DNA from: CAVVDT01 sp964568825
GTDB lineage: Bacteria > Pseudomonadota > Alphaproteobacteria > Rhizobiales > Aestuariivirgaceae
Reading direction: 5' to 3'
Assembly (NCBI GenBank): GCA_964568825.1
Contig: CAZMSA010000169.1
Location: 1 to 7,671 of the forward strand
DNA: 7,671 nucleotides
Shown here: piece after piece, positions 1-5,607 of the stretch
How positions within the stretch are numbered: position 1 is the first letter of the stretch
How the letters are laid out: each line of letters begins with the position of its first letter
The notes under the pieces: generated by a model
Told to the model about the DNA's origin: nothing
The model's input: the letters and a program-made list of their open reading frames with translations, nothing else
The model's database searches: none
Made by a program: the position numbers and the translations under genes

Positions 1-710
1 ATTACATGGGCTGCACGACCTTCGCTAACTTCACCGTGCTGCCGGAAATCGCGCTCGCCAAGGTCCGCGAGGACGCGCCCTTCGACAAGATCTGCTACAT
101 CGGCTGCGGCGTTACCACCGGCATCGGCGCGGTGATCAACACGGCCAAGGTCGAGCCGGGCTCGAACTGCGTGGTCTTCGGCCTCGGCGGTATCGGCCTC
201 AACGTCATCCAGGGCCTGAAGCTGGTGGGCGCCGGGATGATCGTCGGCGTCGACCTCAACGACGGCAAGGAAGAATGGGGCCGCAAATTCGGCATGACGC
301 ATTTCGTCAATCCCTCCAAGGTGACGGGCGACCTGGTTGCCCACCTGGTGGAGTTGACCGGCGGCGGGGCGGATTATTCCTTCGAGTGCATCGGCAATGT
401 GAAGGTGATGCGCATGGCGCTGGAATGCTGCCACAAGGGTTGGGGCGAAGCGATCATCATCGGGGTGGCGGGCTCGGGCCAGGAGATCGCCACAAGGCCG
501 TTCCAGCTGGTGACCGGCCGGGTATGGCGGGGAACCGCCTTCGGCGGCGCACGCGGGCGCACCGATGTTCCGAAGATCGTCGACTGGTACATGGCCGGCC
601 GCATCGAAATCGACCCGATGATCACCCATACGCTGAAGCTCGATGACATCAACACCGCCTTCGATCTCATGCATGCCGGCGAGAGCATCCGCTCGGTGGT
701 GATTTATTGA
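1..710 (+). CDS. frmA: S-(hydroxymethyl)glutathione dehydrogenase / class III alcohol dehydrogenase, 3' part
   Basis: Cytosolic zinc-dependent NAD enzyme that oxidises S-hydroxymethylglutathione (formaldehyde plus glutathione) to S-formylglutathione, and also reduces S-nitrosoglutathione. The reading frame is open at the window start (first complete codon TAC at 3-5, Tyr), so the first roughly 135-140 residues of a family protein of about 370-375 aa are missing, including most of the catalytic-zinc and structural-zinc region. Visible: the YMGC block typical of the class, the third catalytic zinc cysteine in GCGVTTG (nt 102-122), the Rossmann motif GLGGIGL (nt 180-200), the NAD-ribose-binding Asp in GVDLND (nt 246-263), and the class III block running from GVAGSGQE through FGGARGR. 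It ends with SIRSVVIY and TGA at 708-710, the normal end for the family. The in-frame ATG at 6 is internal, not a start. Known family; certain apart from the missing 5' end. The symbol could equally be adhC. Confidence 0.94.
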   Translation, partial: YMGCTTFANFTVLPEIALAKVREDAPFDKICYIGCGVTTGIGAVINTAKVEPGSNCVVFGLGGIGLNVIQGLKLVGAGMIVGVDLNDGKEEWGRKFGMTHFVNPSKVTGDLVAHLVELTGGGADYSFECIGNVKVMRMALECCHKGWGEAIIIGVAGSGQEIATRPFQLVTGRVWRGTAFGGARGRTDVPKIVDWYMAGRIEIDPMITHTLKLDDINTAFDLMHAGESIRSVVIY

Positions 711-724
711 ACTGATTGGAGCGT

Positions 725-738
725 GACCGGCAACGGTC
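725..738 (+). other. Short hairpin with GCAA tetraloop downstream of frmA
   Basis: GACCG (725-729) and CGGTC (734-738) are perfect complements around a GCAA loop, which is a GNRA-type tetraloop. It begins 15 nt after the frmA stop. There is no T-tract after it, so it is not a convincing intrinsic terminator; it could stabilise the 3' end of the frmA mRNA or be fortuitous. Confidence 0.25.
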
Positions 739-745
739 CATGGAC
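736..745. repeat. 10-bp perfect palindrome overlapping the candidate -35
   Basis: GTCCATGGAC equals its own reverse complement. It overlaps the candidate -35 hexamer for hflK by five bases, a place where a dimeric repressor could act. No known operator was recognised, and a 10-bp palindrome can arise by chance. Confidence 0.35.
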
Positions 746-769
746 TTCGCAAGCAAGCCTGCCTATATG
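741..769 (+). promoter_or_regulatory. Candidate promoter of the hflK-hflC-DUF2065 operon
   Basis: TGGACT (741-746) resembles a -35 (4 of 6 to TTGACA). It is followed after 17 bp by TATATG (764-769), a -10-like hexamer and the best one in the frmA-hflK gap. The predicted start would lie near 776, leaving a 5' UTR of about 70 nt. The -35 overlaps a perfect 10-bp palindrome at 736-745. The CCTATAT at 762-768 is also reminiscent of alphaproteobacterial heat-shock sigma -10 elements, but no CTTGA-type -35 stands at the right distance. Inference only. Confidence 0.4.
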
Positions 770-825
770 GGGCGGTAATCAAAACGCCGGACCGCGTGCC
801 TGCAACGGTACACGGACCGCTCGAC

Positions 826-835
826 GAGGTGAGGA
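826..835 (+). promoter_or_regulatory. Ribosome binding site of hflK
   Basis: GAGGTGAGGA contains two Shine-Dalgarno-like cores, GAGG (826-829) and GAGGA (831-835). The second ends 11 nt before the ATG at 847. It supports that ATG as the start, as does the protein beginning MPWNNQGGG, which is typical of alphaproteobacterial HflK. Confidence 0.6.
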
Positions 836-846
836 CGTAAAGAAAT

Positions 847-1974
847 ATGCCGTGGAACAATCAGGGCGGCGGTGGCTGGCAGAGCGGCGGCGGCCGCGGA
901 CCCTGGGGTCAGGGACCGGGCAAGCCGCCCGGCAAGGGTGGCGGTAACGTGCCGCCCGATCTCGAGGAAATCATCCGAAAGGGTCAGGAACGGCTCAAGT
1001 CGATGCTCCCCGGCGGTGGCGGTGGCGGCGGCTTTGGCGGCGGCACCAAGTCGACCGTCGTGCTGGTGCTGGTGGCGCTGGTGGCGTTCTGGAGCTGGAT
1101 GAGCTTTTACAAGGTCGATACCGAGGAAAACGGCGTGGTGCTGCGTCTGGGCAAGTACAGCCGCACCACGCCGCCGGGACTGCAATTCGCGTTCTGGCCG
1201 ATTGAGAAGCTGGAAAAGCTTCCCGTGGCCTCGGTGAACCAGGCCGAGTTCGGCAATACCGGCCGCGGCGAAGGACTGATGCTGGCCGGCGACCAGAACA
1301 TCGTCGATATCCGCTTTACCGTGCAGTGGAAGATTTCGGACGCGCAGGAGTATCTCTTCAACATCCGCAGCCCCTATCAGCTGGTGCAATGGGTGTCGGA
1401 AAGCGCCATGCGCGAGATCGTCGGCCGTACGCCGGCCGAGGAAATCCGCACCAAGGGCCGCCTCAAGGCGCAGGACGAGGTGCGCGACCTGGTGCAGACG
1501 GTGCTCAACAGCTACAAGGCCGGTATCCAGATCCTCGGCGTGCAGCTTGAAAAGGCCGATCCGCCCCCGCAGGTGATCGATGCCTTCGAAGAGGTGCAGC
1601 GCGCCGAGCAGAACCAGTCGAAGTTCATCCGCGACGCCGAGCAGTACCGCAACCAGAAACTCGGGCAGGCACGCGGCGAGGCCTCCAAGATCACCGAAGC
1701 CTCCAAGGCCTACAAGGCCCGCGTGGTGGCCGAGGCACAGGGCGAGGCGCAACGCTTCGACGAGGTCTACAAGCAGTATGTGAAGGCACCTGAGGTCACC
1801 CGCCGACGCATCTACCTGGAGACCATGGAAGGCGTGATGTCGAATTCCAACAAGGTCATCATCGAAGGCGGCAAGGACGGTACCGGCGTGGTGCCCTATC
1901 TGCCGCTGCCGGAGATCCAGAAACGCCTGAAGGCGCCCACCACCACCACTACCACCACCGGAGGCAAGCAGTGA
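847..1974 (+). CDS. hflK: HflK, SPFH/band-7 subunit of the FtsH protease modulator complex
   Basis: Inner-membrane protein that assembles with HflC into the large periplasmic cage enclosing FtsH, modulating proteolysis of membrane proteins. The 375-aa product has a Gly/Pro-rich N-terminus (residues 1-35), an HflK_N-like segment PPDLEEIIRKGQERLKS (36-52), a poly-Gly stretch (56-66), one transmembrane helix (about 69-88, N-in/C-out expected), the SPFH domain (about 88-260), a charged Ala/Glu/Lys/Gln-rich helix likely to be coiled coil (about 245-310), and a C-terminal tail with seven consecutive Thr (365-371). Length and order are normal for the family. Its last codons carry the Shine-Dalgarno sequence of hflC, and its TGA overlaps the hflC GTG (GTGA at 1971-1974), indicating translational coupling. 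First gene of the operon. Confidence 0.96.
   Translation: MPWNNQGGGGWQSGGGRGPWGQGPGKPPGKGGGNVPPDLEEIIRKGQERLKSMLPGGGGGGGFGGGTKSTVVLVLVALVAFWSWMSFYKVDTEENGVVLRLGKYSRTTPPGLQFAFWPIEKLEKLPVASVNQAEFGNTGRGEGLMLAGDQNIVDIRFTVQWKISDAQEYLFNIRSPYQLVQWVSESAMREIVGRTPAEEIRTKGRLKAQDEVRDLVQTVLNSYKAGIQILGVQLEKADPPPQVIDAFEEVQRAEQNQSKFIRDAEQYRNQKLGQARGEASKITEASKAYKARVVAEAQGEAQRFDEVYKQYVKAPEVTRRRIYLETMEGVMSNSNKVIIEGGKDGTGVVPYLPLPEIQKRLKAPTTTTTTTGGKQ
1938..1958 (+). repeat. ACC-rich triplet repeat encoding a poly-Thr tail in HflK
   Basis: Seven consecutive Thr codons (six ACC, one ACT) lie just before the hflK stop and immediately upstream of the hflC ribosome binding site. The triplet unit means slippage would change the tail length without shifting frame. 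Confidence 0.7.
1959..1964 (+). promoter_or_regulatory. Ribosome binding site of hflC inside hflK
   Basis: CGGAGG ends 6 nt before the GTG at 1971. It decides that unusual start codon for hflC and lies within the Gly codons of the HflK tail, so translation of hflK runs over it. Confidence 0.75.
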
Positions 1975-2864
1975 GCGGCTTCATCAAGAGCTTCGGACTG
2001 GCCATCGCGGCGGTCCTGATCTTCCTCGTGTGGTCGAGTGCCTTCATCGTCGACCAGCGCGAGAAAATGCTGGTCGTGCGCTTCGGTGAAATCCAGCGCA
2101 CGATCAACAAGCCCGGCCTCTACTTCAAATTGCCGGTGGTCGATGAACTGGTACCGGTGGATGCCCGCATGCTGACCTTCGAAAGCCCCGACAAGTCGGT
2201 GCAGGTGGTCGACGGGCGGCGCTATTCGGTGGATGCGATCTACATGCTGAAGGTCGTCGATCCGCAAAAGTTCCGCGAGACGGTCGGTGCCAATGTCGAC
2301 CGGGCGCGCAGTCGCATCGAAACCCGGCTGGACGCGGCATTGCGCCAGACCTATGGCCGGCGCACCTTCGAGGCGGCACTGTCCAAGGACCGTTCGGCGA
2401 TGATGCACGAGATCCGCGACCAGATCAGGCCTGAGGGGCTGGCGCTGGGCGTCGAGGTGGTGGATGTCAGAATCCGCCGGACCGACCTCATGCCGGACGT
2501 GCTCAAGGACACCTACGATCGCATGAACGCCGAGCGCTTCGCCGAGGCTGCCCAGCTCAGGGCGGTGGGCCAGGCGCAGGCGGCGCGCATCAAGGCGGAA
2601 GCCGATCGCGGCCTGGTGGTCATCGTGTCGGAGGCCCACAAGCAGTCGGAAATCATTCGCGGCGAGGGCGACGCCGAGCGCAACACCATCTTTGCCGCCG
2701 CGGTCAGCAAGGATCCCGAATTCTACTCGTTCTACCGCTCGATGCAGGCCTATACAAAGAGCTTGGCGGAACCGGGCACGACGCTGGTGCTGAAGCCGGA
2801 TTCGCAATTCTTCAAGTATTTCGGCAGCGATGGTAACAAGGCCGCGGTCCCGCCGGCGCAATGA
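1971..2864 (+). CDS. hflC: HflC, SPFH/band-7 partner of HflK
   Basis: Partner of HflK in the inner-membrane HflKC cage around FtsH. The family is sometimes labelled as a protease, but HflC has no accepted proteolytic activity and is best called a protease modulator. The 297-aa product has an N-terminal membrane helix (about 8-26) beginning a few residues after the start, then the SPFH domain starting at the DQREKMLVVRFG block (28-39), an Ala/Glu/Arg-rich helical segment with MNAERFAEAAQLRAVGQAQA (184-203), the conserved YSFYRSMQAYTKSL block (252-265), and the C-terminal FFKYFG motif. The start is GTG at 1971, supported by CGGAGG six bases upstream and by the GTGA overlap with hflK. The TGA overlaps the ATG of the next gene (ATGA at 2861-2864), so three cistrons are coupled. 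Confidence 0.96.
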   Translation: MSGFIKSFGLAIAAVLIFLVWSSAFIVDQREKMLVVRFGEIQRTINKPGLYFKLPVVDELVPVDARMLTFESPDKSVQVVDGRRYSVDAIYMLKVVDPQKFRETVGANVDRARSRIETRLDAALRQTYGRRTFEAALSKDRSAMMHEIRDQIRPEGLALGVEVVDVRIRRTDLMPDVLKDTYDRMNAERFAEAAQLRAVGQAQAARIKAEADRGLVVIVSEAHKQSEIIRGEGDAERNTIFAAAVSKDPEFYSFYRSMQAYTKSLAEPGTTLVLKPDSQFFKYFGSDGNKAAVPPAQ

Positions 2865-3064
2865 GCGAACTGGCAACAGCGCTGGGCCTGGTGCTGGTCA
2901 TCGAAGGCATCGGCTACGCACTGGCGCCAGGCCGCTTCAAGGCGATGATGGCCCTGGCGGCCGAGGTCCCCGAAGAGCGTCTGAGGACCGGCGGCATCAT
3001 CGCCGTTGCAGCAGGTGTTGTGGTTGTGTGGCTGGCACGCCAATACCTGGCGGGTGGGTGCTGA
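2861..3064 (+). CDS. DUF2065 (YjeT-like) small two-helix membrane protein
   Basis: The 67-aa product MSELATALGL... has two hydrophobic segments (about 5-22 and 45-60). They are joined by a short polar loop containing APGRF and a charged stretch (EVPEERLR, 35-42), and the C-terminus is GGC. The LVLVIEGIGYALAPGRF block matches my memory of the DUF2065 family. In E. coli the member YjeT lies immediately downstream of hflC, as here. Its molecular function is not established. The ATG overlaps the hflC stop as ATGA, and there is no good Shine-Dalgarno sequence, so translation probably depends on coupling from hflC. The position suggests an accessory membrane component for HflKC/FtsH, but that is inference from synteny only. 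Confidence 0.85.
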   Translation: MSELATALGLVLVIEGIGYALAPGRFKAMMALAAEVPEERLRTGGIIAVAAGVVVVWLARQYLAGGC

Positions 3065-3092
3065 CCCGCTGGCCGGCCACCTTGCAACCCCC

Positions 3093-3119
3093 TTGCGCCG
3101 CGGCTGCAGGCAGGCGCAA
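3093..3119. repeat. Inverted repeat TTGCGCC / GGCGCAA in the DUF2065-degP gap
   Basis: TTGCGCC (3093-3099) and GGCGCAA (3113-3119) are exact reverse complements separated by 13 nt. No T-run follows on either strand, so a canonical intrinsic terminator is unlikely. It sits 59 nt upstream of the degP start and just before the AT-rich TATGCT, so an operator or mRNA-processing hairpin is possible. No known regulator site was recognised. Confidence 0.45.
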
Positions 3120-3124
3120 AATTC

Positions 3125-3130
3125 TATGCT
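3125..3130 (+). promoter_or_regulatory. Candidate -10 element for degP
   Basis: TATGCT lies in the only AT-rich patch of the 113-bp gap before degP and matches the -10 consensus at 4 of 6 positions. There is no good -35 at 16-18 bp (GGCTGC at 3102-3107 is poor), so a sigma-70 promoter is only weakly supported. An alternative sigma or activator-dependent promoter, or read-through from hflC, is equally possible. Confidence 0.25.
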
Positions 3131-3160
3131 AAGCTGTGGCTGTGGGATGATCCCGCGATG

Positions 3161-3166
3161 AGGAGG
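3161..3166 (+). promoter_or_regulatory. Ribosome binding site of degP
   Basis: AGGAGG is a perfect Shine-Dalgarno core ending 11 nt before the ATG at 3178, and the strongest one in the window. It fixes the start and gives a proper signal peptide. Confidence 0.8.
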
Positions 3167-3177
3167 ATTGCCGTATC

Positions 3178-4653
3178 ATGACTGGCAGGTCGACCCGCAT
3201 CTTGCCGCTGGCGAGGCTCTATCCGGCCATTGGGCTGGCTCTCATCCTTATTGCCACGGCACTTGCCGGCCCGGCGCAGGCGACGGGTCCCAAATCGGTC
3301 GCCGACCTGGCCGAGCGGCTGTCGCCGGCGGTGGTCAATATCGCTACCTCGACGAAGGCGGACAGCGGCAATCAGGCAGTGCCGATCCCGGATTTGCCGG
3401 AAGGCTCGCCGTTCAAGCGCTTCTTCGACGAATTCCTCAACAAGCAGCGCAAAGGCGAGCAGAGCCGGCCGAGGACGGTTTCCTCGCTCGGTTCGGGCTT
3501 CGTGATCGACCCTTCAGGCATCATCGTTACCAACAATCACGTGATCGATGGTGCCGATCAGATCGAGGTCAATTTTCCCGACGGCAACACGATTTCCGCC
3601 AAGCTGCTCGGCATCGACAAGAAGACCGATCTCGCTGTGCTCAAGGTGAAGTCCGACAAGCCATTGCCCTATGTGAGTTTCGGCGATTCGGAAAAGCTCA
3701 GGGTCGGCGACTGGGTCATGGCCATCGGCAACCCCTTTGGCCTCGGCGGGTCGGTGACGCTGGGCATCGTCTCGGCGCGCAACCGCAATATCAATTCCGG
3801 TCCCTACGACGATTTCATCCAGACTGACGCTGCCATCAACCGCGGCAACTCGGGCGGGCCGCTGTTCGACATGGACGGCAACGTGGTGGGCATCAACACG
3901 GCGATCATCTCGCCGTCCGGCGGCTCCATCGGCATCGGCTTTGCGATCCCCTCATCGACCGCCAAGAGCGTCGTCGAACAGCTCGCCAAGTACGGCGAGA
4001 CGCGGCGCGGGTGGCTGGGCGTGAAGATCCAGTCGGTGAGCCCGGACATGGTCAAGACACTGGGGCTCGACAAGCCGCGCGGTGCGCTGGTGGCCGATGT
4101 CACCCCGACTGGACCGGCTGAAAAGGCCGGCCTGCTCGCCGGCGACGTCATCCTCAAGTTCAACGGCCAGGACATCCATGAAATGCGCGACCTGCCGCGC
4201 ATCGTCGCCGAGACGGCGGTGGGCACCGATGTCGATGTCGAGGTCATGCGCCAGGGCAAGCTGATGGACGTGATGGTGGTGCTCGGCCGCCTCGAAAACG
4301 GCGAGAAGATCATGGCGCAGCAGGCCACGGCGCCCGCTGACAAGGCGGTCGAGGAAGTGCTGGGCATGAAGCTGTCGCCGGTCACCGATGCCTTGCGTTC
4401 GAAGTTCAAGTTTGCCGACAACGTGGAGGGCGCGGTCATCACCGAAGTCGCACCCGGCAGCTCGGCGGCGGAAAAACATCTGGCGCCCGGCGACATCGTC
4501 TCCGAGGCCGGCGAGCGCAAGATCACCACGCCCGAGGACGTCAGCAAGCGCGTCAAGGAGCTGCAGGCCGAAGGGCGAAGCTCGATTCTCTTGCTGGTGC
4601 TGAAGGCAGGTCATCAGGGCGATTCGAATTTCATCGCGCTCGCCCTGAAGTAG
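3178..4653 (+). CDS. degP: Do/DegP (HtrA)-family periplasmic serine endoprotease
   Basis: Periplasmic protease/chaperone that degrades or holds misfolded envelope proteins. The 491-aa product has an N-terminal signal peptide: basic start, hydrophobic core about 17-30, and likely signal peptidase I cleavage after AQA (35/36). The trypsin-like domain (about 45-265) carries the full triad: His121 in TNNHVIDG, Asp151 in KKTDLAVLKV, and Ser225 in RGNSGGPL. PDZ1 follows (about 278-372, starting RGWLGVKIQ) and a second, more diverged PDZ (about 398-490). No transmembrane anchor other than the signal is seen, so it is soluble in the periplasm. The order matches DegP/DegQ/MucD proteins, and which paralogue this is cannot be settled here. 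It follows the hflKC operon after 113 nt and ends next to a palindromic repeat, convergent with serB. All catalytic residues are present. Confidence 0.96.
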   Translation: MTGRSTRILPLARLYPAIGLALILIATALAGPAQATGPKSVADLAERLSPAVVNIATSTKADSGNQAVPIPDLPEGSPFKRFFDEFLNKQRKGEQSRPRTVSSLGSGFVIDPSGIIVTNNHVIDGADQIEVNFPDGNTISAKLLGIDKKTDLAVLKVKSDKPLPYVSFGDSEKLRVGDWVMAIGNPFGLGGSVTLGIVSARNRNINSGPYDDFIQTDAAINRGNSGGPLFDMDGNVVGINTAIISPSGGSIGIGFAIPSSTAKSVVEQLAKYGETRRGWLGVKIQSVSPDMVKTLGLDKPRGALVADVTPTGPAEKAGLLAGDVILKFNGQDIHEMRDLPRIVAETAVGTDVDVEVMRQGKLMDVMVVLGRLENGEKIMAQQATAPADKAVEEVLGMKLSPVTDALRSKFKFADNVEGAVITEVAPGSSAAEKHLAPGDIVSEAGERKITTPEDVSKRVKELQAEGRSSILLLVLKAGHQGDSNFIALALK

Positions 4654-4656
4654 CTA

Positions 4657-4706
4657 GAGCATGCTGTGCGAAAAGTGGAAACCACTTTTCGGATAACATC
4701 ATGCTC
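4657..4706. repeat. Rhizobial-type palindromic intergenic repeat (RIME-like), probable bidirectional terminator
   Basis: An outer pair GAGCATG (4657-4663) / CATGCTC (4700-4706) encloses an inner perfect 10-bp pair CGAAAAGTGG (4669-4678) / CCACTTTTCG (4682-4691) around an AAA loop. The inner motif GAAAAGTGG...CCACTTTTCGGAT, with flanking GAGCATG/CATGCTC, resembles the RIME-class palindromes dispersed in Rhizobiales intergenic regions, as I remember them. It starts 4 nt after the degP stop and ends 16 nt from the serB stop, where both transcripts converge. The inner stem has A-rich and T-rich flanks in both directions, so it could act as terminator or 3'-end stabiliser for both genes. Family assignment is from memory. 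Confidence 0.65.
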
Positions 4707-4722
4707 AACATATTGGAATCGA

Positions 4723-5607
4723 TCAGGTGCCGATCCATTCGTTTCGGGCATAACCTTGCAGATAGAGCAGGGCGGTGAGATCGGCATGGTCGATCACCGC
4801 GCCGGCCGCCTGGCGCACTGCCGGCTTGGCATGCATGGCGACGCCGAGACCTGCGCGTTGCAGCATCGGTATGTCGTTGGCGCCGTCACCGACGGCAAGG
4901 GTGTCGACGGAGGCCAAGCCGTGCTGAAGCAGCATGGCATCGAGGGCCACGACCTTGGCGTCCTTGCCGAGAATGGGTTCGTTCACACGGCCGGTGAGGC
5001 TTCCTGAGGCAATGAGCAACTGGTTTGCCTGGTGGGTATCGAAGCCGCAATTGGCCGCGACGGCGGCGGTGAACTGGCTGAAGCCGCCCGAAACCAATGC
5101 CGTGAAGGCGCCATGAGCGCGCATGGTGGCGACCAGCGTGCGTCCCCCCGGGCGATAGCTGATGCGTTGGGCGATGACCTCACCGATGACGGCCTCCGGT
5201 AGACCGGCCAGCAGCGCGACGCGCTCGCGCAAGGCATCTTCGAACACCAGTTCGCCGCGCATGGCACGCGCCGTGATCGTCTTGATTTCAGCGCCTATGC
5301 CCGCCACTTCGGCCAGTTCGTCGATGCATTCCTGTTCGATGATGGTGGAATCCATGTCGGCGATGAGCAGGCGCTTGCGGCGGTTGGCGGCCGGCACCAC
5401 GCAGACATCGATGGGCCGTGTGGCCAGGCGCTGGCGCAGGGCTTTAACGGCTTCATGGTCGATGTTGACCCCGAGAGGGGCCTCGGCAGCTTCGGCCTCG
5501 GCCAGCCAGCGCGGTTCGGCGGCGATCAGCGGGCGGGCAAACGCCATCGCCTCGGCATCGAGGGCGCGCGCGCCGGTGCTTGAAATAAGGACGAGAAGCT
5601 GGTCCAT
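4723..5607 (-). CDS. serB: Phosphoserine phosphatase
   Basis: HAD-superfamily cytosolic enzyme that hydrolyses 3-phospho-L-serine to L-serine, the last step of the phosphorylated serine pathway. From the ATG at 5607 the product is 294 aa. It has an N-terminal regulatory-type extension (about 1-75), then HAD motif I DMDST (84-88; nucleophile Asp84, general acid Asp86), the substrate-loop region with Glu91 and the ECIDELA block, motif II LVSGGF (171-176, Ser173), motif III lysine around GKDAK (214-218), and motif IV GDGAND (240-245). The C-terminal HADLTALLYLQGY block (274-286) is typical of alphaproteobacterial SerB. The frame stays open upstream to 5736, but that extension runs antiparallel inside miaA and lacks family similarity, so the MDQLLVLIS start is preferred. 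Its upstream Shine-Dalgarno sequence is poor. Convergent with degP, divergent from miaA. Confidence 0.95.
   Translation of the reverse strand: MDQLLVLISSTGARALDAEAMAFARPLIAAEPRWLAEAEAAEAPLGVNIDHEAVKALRQRLATRPIDVCVVPAANRRKRLLIADMDSTIIEQECIDELAEVAGIGAEIKTITARAMRGELVFEDALRERVALLAGLPEAVIGEVIAQRISYRPGGRTLVATMRAHGAFTALVSGGFSQFTAAVAANCGFDTHQANQLLIASGSLTGRVNEPILGKDAKVVALDAMLLQHGLASVDTLAVGDGANDIPMLQRAGLGVAMHAKPAVRQAAGAVIDHADLTALLYLQGYARNEWIGT

Noticed and set aside
762..768. CCTATAT as a heat-shock (RpoH) -10 for hflK
   Set aside because: The -10 is suggestive, but no CTTGA-like -35 lies 15-18 bp upstream; kept only as a remark under the candidate promoter.
1012..1045. GGC/GGT-rich stretch in hflK as a possible repeat element
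   Set aside because: It encodes the poly-Gly linker before the transmembrane helix, common in HflK; no independent element needed.
763..1752. 329-codon minus-strand frame opposite hflK
   Set aside because: It is the antisense of hflK in high-GC DNA, has low-complexity His/Leu/Ala-rich translation with no recognisable domain, and hflK is certain on the other strand.
1896..2876. 326-codon minus-strand frame opposite hflC
   Set aside because: Shadow of hflC; translation rich in Arg/His/Asp/Leu with no motif, no RBS, and wholly inside a certain gene.
3804..4614. Two long minus-strand frames opposite degP
   Set aside because: Antisense by-products of GC-rich codon usage; no family resemblance, while degP has its whole catalytic triad on the plus strand.
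4666..5007. 113-codon plus-strand frame starting in the palindromic repeat
   Set aside because: Antisense to the 3' part of serB; no RBS and no recognisable domain.
5162..5605. N-terminal extension of miaA giving a 460-aa product
   Set aside because: The extra residues are antisense to serB, Ser/Ala/Arg-rich and without similarity to MiaA; the P-loop begins 17 residues after ATG 5606 as expected.
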